Source: an uncultured Bacillota bacterium | GTDB taxonomy: Bacteria; Bacillota; Clostridia; Lachnospirales; Lachnospiraceae | Assembly: GCA_905200905.1 (NCBI GenBank) | Contig: CAJKMA010000101.1 | Location: forward strand, 1-6,462 | Direction: 5' to 3' | Length of the DNA: 6,462 bases | The notes under the pieces: model-generated | Databases searched by the model: none | What the model was told of the DNA's origin: nothing | The model's input: only the letters and a program-made list of their open reading frames with translations | Program-made: the position numbers and the translations under genes | Shown here: positions 1 through 4,839 of the stretch, piece after piece | How the letters are laid out: every line of letters begins with the position of its first letter | Numbering within the stretch: position 1 is the stretch's first letter

Positions 1-1
1 C

Positions 2-49
2 TTGGAGAGGGTCTATAAACACTACTACTTTATAATACGAGGAGAATAA
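2..49 (+). CDS. Possible C-terminal tail of an upstream Rhs toxin (partial)
   Basis: Reading from base 2 gives LERVYKHYYFIIRGE and then TAA at 47-49. The stop lies 5 nt before the ATG of the next gene, inside its ribosome binding region. That is the spacing expected of a toxin end next to its immunity gene. The aromatic and basic residues would suit a nuclease-type toxin end, but only 15 residues are visible and no family can be assigned. The other two forward frames stop at 16-18 and 33-35, so this one is the most likely if anything is coded here. This is inference from position and context. Confidence 0.3.
   Translation: MERVYKHYYFIIRGE
40..44 (+). promoter_or_regulatory. Ribosome binding site of the DUF1963-like gene
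   Basis: AGGAG at 40-44 lies 10 nt before the ATG at 55. An ATG at 50 is nearer (5 nt) but stops after five codons, so 55 is the gene start. The site is part of a 12-nt string, ATACGAGGAGAA (35-46), that recurs exactly before the immunity-like start at 2625. Confidence 0.6.
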
Positions 50-54
50 ATGCA

Positions 55-663
55 ATGTCAAACTTAGTAAGATTTGAAAAGGTAGATAATGAATTGAATA
101 TTTTGCGTATTGGAGGAAAAAGTTTTTTACCTCCTGATGTAGAGTGGCCTACTAATCCTAATGGAGAAAAAATGGTTTTTATTTTTAATATACCTACAAA
201 TTTTTTAAATTCAACTCTTCAATTTAATTATCCGAAGGATCAAGTTATTTCTGTATTTACTACTTATAATAGAGAAGATTATTTTTTGGACTCGATCGTT
301 TATAACGGTGATATAGAAGAACTTCAGAATATAAAAAACGGATATACAAAAGTAATTTTACATTCTGTTGCTTCTCCAAGAAATGATGCGGATTTTTTGA
401 TTTCAGCAAGAGAAATAGTAATTGATAAAGAAATGAATGAATTTGATGATTATAATGGCTCTCTTTTTGGTGCAAATCCTGTATTTTTACAAGAAGAAAA
501 GTTAGAACTTGCCTCCTATCAATTTTGCATGCAGATATATGGAGGAGATTTTCCAGAAGAATTTCAAGATATCTTCTATTTAGATGATGCAATAGGTTAT
601 CTATTTTTAAGTAAAGAGGAAAAAGCAAATGATGTTGGAGTATTTTTTGTACAATGCACCTGA
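55..663 (+). CDS. DUF1963/YwqG-like protein, probable Rhs toxin immunity protein
   Basis: This 202-aa protein has no signal peptide or membrane segment, so it is probably cytoplasmic. Near residues 20-45 it shows the pattern GGxxxLPxDVEWPxxxxGxxMxFIFNIP, and near its end GANPVFLQ, FCMQIYGG, a DDAIGYLF segment and a final GVFFVQCT. These resemble the two halves of DUF1963 (YwqG-like) proteins, which have a GG-LP-WP-G start, an internal GxPxxxQ and a terminal FFVQC. The biochemical function of the family is not settled. I infer a role as an immunity protein, binding and neutralising a toxin, from its place between a possible toxin tail and a truncated Rhs gene, its size and its AT-rich composition. 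Its partner would be the toxin ending at about position 49, mostly outside the window. The start at 55 follows from the AGGAG at 40-44. Confidence 0.65.
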   Translation: MSNLVRFEKVDNELNILRIGGKSFLPPDVEWPTNPNGEKMVFIFNIPTNFLNSTLQFNYPKDQVISVFTTYNREDYFLDSIVYNGDIEELQNIKNGYTKVILHSVASPRNDADFLISAREIVIDKEMNEFDDYNGSLFGANPVFLQEEKLELASYQFCMQIYGGDFPEEFQDIFYLDDAIGYLFLSKEEKANDVGVFFVQCT

Positions 664-692
664 AATGGTAGTGGGTTGCGATTTATAAAGAA

Positions 693-3200
693 ATGGAATC
701 TCTTCATATAATCGAGGGTTTGTGGAATTTATCAAATATCGGGGCGGAAAATTCTGATACAAGGATAAAGCTGGAACGGGATTCTTTGGGCAGAGTGGTA
801 AAAGAGTGGCAGGATGCGCATTGGATTTCCAGCCGGTATGACGAAATGGGAGAAAGAATTGAGACAACGAGCAGTTTTGGTGCGAGCATTCTTACCCGCC
901 GAAATGAAATGGGGCAGGCAGCACAGGTTATAGCGTACATGGATAAGGAACGACCGTGGGAAGCTGCGATGGAGTACAATGCGCTGGGGCAGGAGACGAG
1001 CCGCCTAGTTTCCGGCGGTGTTTACAGCAGTTGGAAATACGATGCTACGGGCAGACCAATTTCTCATGAGGTAAATCTGTTGCAGAGAGGGACATGTAGA
1101 CAGCACAACTCCGTTGGTGGAATCAGCGGTTATTCGGAAACAAAGCGTAGGCGTAGCTATGAGTGGGATGTAAGCTGTCAGCTAAAGAAGGTTACAAATG
1201 AATTGACGAAAGGAACAACCATATTCTCCTACGACCAGTTCAGCAATCTGGTAAGCGCCAGAGAATCAGGATTTGAAACGATCTTCCGAACAACAGATAC
1301 GGTCGGAAACCTCTTTGAGACGCAGGATAACAGCGACCGCATTTATGGGGGAGGAAGCCGTCTGGAGCAGTCCGGCATTGATCTGAAGGAAAAACGCAAC
1401 AAATATCAGGGAGGATATGGGAAGCTTGTAACCAAAGGCAGAAAATTTTTCTATGATGAAGAAGAAAATCTGGCGAAGAAAATAGAGCCGGGTGGAGGTA
1501 CATGGACGTACCTTTATTTTGGAAACGGGATGCTCAAGGAGGTAATCCGACCCGATCAGAGTGCTATCCGGTTCAAATATGATGCTTTTGGAAGAAGAAC
1601 AGAAAAGGTGGTAACAGGGAAAAAACGGGAGAAAGTCATAAGATTCCTTTGGAACGGAAACATGCCTTTCCATGAGTGGGAAGAAATGCGTGAAGCTGAC
1701 AGGAAACAGCCGAAAGTCAAGGTGGAGTATCAGGCAGATTTTATGCAGCGGCTTGCGGAAAGAGAGGCAGAAAAGGCAAGACAGAAAGCGGGACAGAAAC
1801 AGCCAGAAAATCTGATTACATGGGTGTTTCAGGACGACTTTATTCCGAGGGGAAAACTCACCAGAACAGGGAATTACAGCATTATCAGTGATTACCTCGG
1901 TACTCCGGTGGAAGCGTATGACGGAGAAGGTATAAAAGTCTGGGAGCGAGAGCTTGATATTTACGGCAGGGTGAAAAATGTAGGGAAAGGCAGTGATCGA
2001 AGTGCAGCTCCAGAGACCGGAGAACAGTGTTTTATCCCATTCCGTTTTCAGGGGCAGTATGAGGATAAGGAAATCGGTCTGTATTATAATCGTTTCCGCT
2101 ACTATGATCCAAGTCTTGGTCAGTATACGCAACAGGATCCGATAGGGCTGGCAGGTGGAAATCCAACATTGTATGGGTATGTTTTTAATACAATGTGGGA
2201 ACTTGATCCGTTTGGATTGGATTGGAAAGATCTTTTAGAGACTGGATTAGGGCATCACCTTTTCCCAAGGTCTGTTGCGAAAAAATTAGGAATTGAGGAG
2301 TGGGCTAAACTGACGGCATATTCATGGTATCCATATGAGACAGCTGGATCGGGGGCGCTTCATCAAAAACTTCATCGTCTTCTTATTGAGCAAGGAGTAC
2401 CTTTCCACGGAAGCAAATTTATGGGAACACTGGAAGATTTTTGGGAGCTAGGAGACAAAGCTTATGAGAGTATTGATGTTAAGGGGTATCTAAAGGTTCC
2501 ATTTAGCAAGAATTCTAAGATTTATAACGACTTGACACCACAGGAAGCATTGAGGAAAATAAGAGAATTACAGGAAGCACAAAAAGCTTCTGTAAAAGTA
2601 AATTATTATACGAGGAGAAGTGCTATGGATAGGATTTTAAGTACATATAGTTATGGCATTTGTTTATTTTCAATGGAAGTTCTACAAGATTTTTTGAAAA
2701 AAGAAAAAATTAGATCAAAAAAATTATTACATAAATTTCAAAAGGATAAAAAATTATATTTAGCTATGCAAAAAGAAGGGATTTGGTTTCCTATTTCGAA
2801 AATAAATTCGGGACAACATCTTATTAAACTGGAAGGATATGATAATACATTTAATGATGAGTGGGAACAAAAGTTTGAGATTGAAGGATTTAATTTAAAA
2901 ATAGAAGGTGGACTTTGGATTTCAGATATAGGTTCCTTCTATACATTCAATGAAGGAGAATTTTGTGGGGAAGCAATATCGTTTAAGACGGGGGATGGTG
3001 ACATACAATATTCAGATTTTAAATATGATGTTCCTGCCGGAAAATACTTATTATCAGTAAAAGGTTTTTTGAGAAAGGAAAAAAAAGGATTTCCTAATCC
3101 AAATTCAGGATTTTTATTTTCTCTTGTAAAAGTTGATGAGTTTAGCGGATTTAAAAATCCAAGAGAGGACATTTACAATTTCAATGTGACTAATATGTAA
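693..3200 (+). CDS. 5'-truncated Rhs core fused to GHH/HNH-type toxin domain and, in frame, to an immunity-like protein
   Basis: This open frame codes for 835 residues; complete Rhs proteins of this class are much longer. The ATG at 693 has only a weak AAAG before it, and Rhs similarity begins near residue 18, so the gene has lost its 5' end and is probably not expressed as an Rhs protein. YD-type motifs (DSLGR, YNALGQ, YDATGR, YDAFGR) fill residues 25-325, and a charged, likely helical insert spans 330-372. The RHS-associated core runs over about 422-509. It keeps D482-PIGLAGG and D505-PFGL, the motifs around which Rhs proteins cut themselves to free the C-terminal toxin. The toxin domain (about 510-632) has the GHH signature H521-H522 and further histidines at 557, 561 and 572, in keeping with an HNH/Endo VII-fold nuclease. 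That match is by eye. Instead of stopping, the frame continues through residues 633-644 into an immunity-like protein (645-835) that has its own ribosome binding site. Confidence 0.75.
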   Translation: MESLHIIEGLWNLSNIGAENSDTRIKLERDSLGRVVKEWQDAHWISSRYDEMGERIETTSSFGASILTRRNEMGQAAQVIAYMDKERPWEAAMEYNALGQETSRLVSGGVYSSWKYDATGRPISHEVNLLQRGTCRQHNSVGGISGYSETKRRRSYEWDVSCQLKKVTNELTKGTTIFSYDQFSNLVSARESGFETIFRTTDTVGNLFETQDNSDRIYGGGSRLEQSGIDLKEKRNKYQGGYGKLVTKGRKFFYDEEENLAKKIEPGGGTWTYLYFGNGMLKEVIRPDQSAIRFKYDAFGRRTEKVVTGKKREKVIRFLWNGNMPFHEWEEMREADRKQPKVKVEYQADFMQRLAEREAEKARQKAGQKQPENLITWVFQDDFIPRGKLTRTGNYSIISDYLGTPVEAYDGEGIKVWERELDIYGRVKNVGKGSDRSAAPETGEQCFIPFRFQGQYEDKEIGLYYNRFRYYDPSLGQYTQQDPIGLAGGNPTLYGYVFNTMWELDPFGLDWKDLLETGLGHHLFPRSVAKKLGIEEWAKLTAYSWYPYETAGSGALHQKLHRLLIEQGVPFHGSKFMGTLEDFWELGDKAYESIDVKGYLKVPFSKNSKIYNDLTPQEALRKIRELQEAQKASVKVNYYTRRSAMDRILSTYSYGICLFSMEVLQDFLKKEKIRSKKLLHKFQKDKKLYLAMQKEGIWFPISKINSGQHLIKLEGYDNTFNDEWEQKFEIEGFNLKIEGGLWISDIGSFYTFNEGEFCGEAISFKTGDGDIQYSDFKYDVPAGKYLLSVKGFLRKEKKGFPNPNSGFLFSLVKVDEFSGFKNPREDIYNFNVTNM
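747..2192 (+). repeat. Rhs core direct repeat, copy 1
   Basis: This stretch codes for the Rhs core from the ERDSLGR motif to the NPTLYGYV tip. It aligns along its whole length with 5011-6462, with small indels in the loops. Some blocks are nearly identical (30 bases at 1398-1427, 36 bases at 1493-1528), while others have diverged clearly. It looks richer in GC than the toxin and immunity genes beside it. Shared cores of this kind are the usual sites of recombination between Rhs cassettes. Confidence 0.85.
2613..2617 (+). promoter_or_regulatory. Internal ribosome binding site of the fused immunity-like gene
   Basis: AGGAG at 2613-2617 lies 7 nt before the in-frame ATG at 2625, which is ideal spacing. 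The surrounding ATACGAGGAGAA (2608-2619) is identical to 35-46, upstream of the other immunity candidate. A good initiation site inside a long frame marks where an independent gene would normally begin. Confidence 0.7.
2625..3200 (+). CDS. Putative immunity protein for the GHH/HNH-type toxin (internal start)
   Basis: Starting at the ATG behind the AGGAG at 2613-2617, this gives a 191-aa protein (residues 645-835 of the long frame). I do not recognise the family. The N-terminal third is helical and lysine-rich (FLKKEK, KKLLHKFQKDKK). The rest alternates hydrophobic and charged residues as in a beta-rich domain, with IKLEGYDNTF, GLWISDIGSFY and a PAGKYLLSV segment. There is no signal peptide or membrane segment. 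Its AT-rich composition, size, position directly after a toxin domain and own ribosome binding site are typical of Rhs immunity genes. It would be expected to bind the nuclease domain coded at 2220-2588. It has no stop codon separating it from that domain, so translation from upstream would produce a fusion. An alternative is that toxin and immunity parts form one natural protein, which I consider less likely. Confidence 0.6.
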   Translation: MDRILSTYSYGICLFSMEVLQDFLKKEKIRSKKLLHKFQKDKKLYLAMQKEGIWFPISKINSGQHLIKLEGYDNTFNDEWEQKFEIEGFNLKIEGGLWISDIGSFYTFNEGEFCGEAISFKTGDGDIQYSDFKYDVPAGKYLLSVKGFLRKEKKGFPNPNSGFLFSLVKVDEFSGFKNPREDIYNFNVTNM

Positions 3201-3289
3201 CACCTTATAAATTAGATACTAAGACTTCTCATACCTAAAATGGGGTTCGTACCTTGAAAATTCAATATTTCAGCTAACAAAATAGTAAT

Positions 3290-3544
3290 TTATGCCATTG
3301 CAATCTCTGGGTGGAGTGCATTGCGCAGATATTCTGGTAATCTTGCTTCAAAATCAGCAGTAAAAGCAGTCAGTTGTTCGTCACTGAGCTTTAAGATTTC
3401 CTGAAGGCTTGCCATTAAGGCAGCCATCAGAATACCAAGTGATCTGTTGAAAGTAATATCTGCCATTTCATCGACAAGAAGGAAGAACAACTTCCCAAGC
3501 GTTCTCTGATCTTCATTTTGACGTTGCTCCATTGCAAGTAACAT
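3290..3544 (-). pseudogene. C-terminal remnant of an unidentified gene, cut by the Rhs tip
   Basis: On the minus strand an open frame ends with TAA at 3292-3290. It codes for about 84 residues beginning MLLAMEQRQNEDQRTLGK; the middle contains LFFLLVDEMADITFNR and the end EARLPEYLRNA. The predicted structure is mostly helical and amphipathic. The upstream extension of this frame (3545-3595) is only the antisense of Rhs coding sequence, so the true gene is broken at 3544/3545. An ATG falls exactly at 3544-3542 and another at 3532-3530, but neither has a ribosome binding site. I do not recognise the family; it could be part of a mobile-element or host gene caught during cassette rearrangement. 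The adjoining 3201-3289 holds no gene, terminator or other feature I can see. Confidence 0.5.
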
Positions 3545-3576
3545 ATCCAACTCTGTATGGATATGTTTGTGATACA
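3545..3576 (+). repeat. Short Rhs tip repeat shared with the two long core copies
   Basis: These 32 bases match 6431-6462 at 31 positions (single difference at 3569) and 2161-2192 at 27 positions. They code for the NPTLYGYV-D/N-T tip just before the toxin boundary. The match starts abruptly at 3545, where the minus-strand remnant ends, so this is also the likely recombination breakpoint. Confidence 0.8.
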
Positions 3577-3917
3577 AATTGGTGGCTTGATCCATTTGGA
3601 CTAAAAATCAATTTTGAAAAATTCACAAAAGAGGAACTTCTAGAAAAAATATGGGAATTAGCGTATAGGGATAAAAGGTTATATAATAATGGTGGAACGC
3701 ATGGAGTTGTGCATCGAATAAGAGAACAAATACTGGGAAAAATGAGACCGCCAAGTAAAGGATGGTATACACATGATGAACAGATACGAGCAGAACTTGA
3801 TAATTTGAGAAAAGCGTTAAATGAGGCAAGAAGTAGGGGAATGTCAGATGCTGTTAATAATAAGTATCCCAATATTAATAAAGTATCAGAAATGCAACCT
3901 CCAAAATCGACAGATGC

Positions 3918-3924
3918 AAAGGTG
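3918..3924 (+). promoter_or_regulatory. Ribosome binding site of the 286-aa immunity candidate
   Basis: AAAGGTG at 3918-3924 lies 8 nt before the ATG at 3933, inside the last codons of the toxin frame. A second candidate start, ATG at 3966, has AGAGG at 3956-3960 five nt upstream, so the protein may instead begin at residue 12. Confidence 0.45.
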
Positions 3925-3932
3925 CCGAAAAT

Positions 3933-4793
3933 ATGTCAATAAAAGTTAAGAAGCCAGAGGTAAAAATGAATCTTTATGAAACAGATAAAGATGTGTTGAA
4001 AAGCTTTATTACAAATGAAAAAATAGATGGGGTATTTACGGAAAAATACTTAATCCTACAAAATTTTGCGGATGATTGTAGATTTTCATCAGATATTCAG
4101 CCGGAATTAATGGAATATTTATTGCCATTTTATTTAAGAATAATTGAAGAGGCAATCATGCATCAGAATAAAATGGCAGAAGATATTTATAGTCAGTTTA
4201 ATTCTATGATTTTTTTTAATCAACAAAATTTTAAAAATTCTGTAGGAGAAAAATATCCATATGTAATGGAATATTATGTTGAACAGACAGTGAAACGGAT
4301 GGAAATGGGAAATAAAACAATACTCGGTGACATTTCTTTGTTTAACACAACAATTGCATTTGATAGAAATAATATTGTAAAGTTATTTGATAAAATTTAT
4401 GGAGGATCTTTAGCGATAAAATATTCATTCTTTAAGTATATTTCAGTTTTGCTTTTTAAGGAAAGCGATAATTTGCTTGCAATAAATGAAGAAAGACCAT
4501 TTTGGACGAGTGAAATATGGGATTTTGATGCACAGTTTTCTGACGCTTTTTTTTGGAATCAGGAAATTGTTCAATATTATGAAAGGCATGTGACAAGACA
4601 AGAGATTGAGGAGGTATTTAAGGATATAACACCAATTTTATATAATAGTTTAGGAAAGGAGTTAATGAACCTTTTTTCAAGTGAAATGGAAAAGAGCTTT
4701 GCTACAGGAACTTTTGAAAAGAGAAAAAAGGAGTATTTACAGAAGATAAATTGTAGAAGTGAAAAATATAAGTATTGGACGGAGTGTTTTTAG
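3933..4793 (+). CDS. Putative immunity protein paired with the 3545-3942 toxin
   Basis: This 286-aa protein is AT-rich and acidic in its N-terminal half, with no signal peptide or membrane helix, so it is probably cytoplasmic. It is predicted to be mainly helical and rich in aromatic residues, with segments such as LMEYLLPFYLRIIEEA (about 60-75), SLFNTTIAFDRNNIV (about 136-150) and a tyrosine/lysine-rich C-terminus. I do not recognise the family. It overlaps the toxin frame by 10 nt (toxin stop 3940-3942), an arrangement that couples translation of toxin and antidote. An immunity function is inferred from this overlap and from the size. It lacks the DUF1963-like motifs of the protein at 55-663. 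The start at 3933 is preferred for its overlap and ribosome binding site; 3966 is a reasonable alternative. Confidence 0.65.
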   Translation: MSIKVKKPEVKMNLYETDKDVLKSFITNEKIDGVFTEKYLILQNFADDCRFSSDIQPELMEYLLPFYLRIIEEAIMHQNKMAEDIYSQFNSMIFFNQQNFKNSVGEKYPYVMEYYVEQTVKRMEMGNKTILGDISLFNTTIAFDRNNIVKLFDKIYGGSLAIKYSFFKYISVLLFKESDNLLAINEERPFWTSEIWDFDAQFSDAFFWNQEIVQYYERHVTRQEIEEVFKDITPILYNSLGKELMNLFSSEMEKSFATGTFEKRKKEYLQKINCRSEKYKYWTECF

Positions 4794-4839
4794 GAAACCC
4801 AAAAGGGTAAAATAAAGCGTGTAAATTTTTTTGATTTTA

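Larger units (their letters stand above)
3545..3942 (+). pseudogene. Orphan Rhs tip with unidentified C-terminal toxin domain
   Basis: The frame enters Rhs sequence at PTLYGYV, passes the toxin boundary DPFGL (3589-3603) and then codes for about 112 residues ending KVPKICQ. No proper start is present: the first usable codon is a TTG at 3532 within foreign sequence. It is therefore a silent tip that could act only after being joined to a full Rhs gene. The self-cleavage motif DPIGLAGG is missing; only the tip remains. The toxin part is hydrophilic and helical, with GGTHGVVHRIREQI (residues about 29-42 after DPFGL) and GWYTHDEQIRAEL. The conserved-looking histidine, arginine and glutamate residues suggest a catalytic (perhaps nuclease) site, but I cannot name a family. 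Its stop overlaps the next gene, as in toxin/immunity pairs. Calling it a toxin rests on its position after DPFGL. Confidence 0.65.

Noticed and set aside
31..36. TATAAT that could be a promoter -10 box upstream of the DUF1963-like gene.
   Set aside because: There is no acceptable -35 box at the right distance, and a transcript from it would begin at or in the ribosome binding site. The region is AT-rich, so a chance match is likely.
50..67. An ATG at 50 with closer spacing to AGGAG, giving a tiny leader peptide.
   Set aside because: It stops after five codons and overlaps the start of the long frame. Nothing suggests a regulatory leader.
676..712. TTGCGA at 676 and TATAAT at 707 as a promoter for the truncated Rhs frame.
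   Set aside because: The spacer is 25 nt, too long for a normal promoter, and the TATAAT lies inside the coding frame.
1266..2132. A 288-aa minus-strand open frame opposite the first Rhs core, with a similar shorter one at 5629-5844.
   Set aside because: These are antisense shadows of Rhs coding sequence. Their resemblance to each other follows from the Rhs repeat itself.
2158..2192. Rhs tip repeats as site-specific attachment sites for an integrase.
   Set aside because: The shared sequence is explained by conserved Rhs protein coding (NPTLYGYV). No integrase or transposase, and no inverted ends, are visible.
2577..2595. Programmed frameshift at the A run to reach the TAA at 2593 and end the toxin.
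   Set aside because: The heptamer does not fit the X XXY YYZ pattern, and the needed shift is +1 without a recognisable stimulator. A sequence change or error is a simpler explanation.
4796..4832. ACCC-AAAA-GGGT hairpin and a T-run downstream of the 286-aa gene as a terminator.
   Set aside because: The stem has only four pairs and the T-run does not directly follow it, so it is too weak to call.
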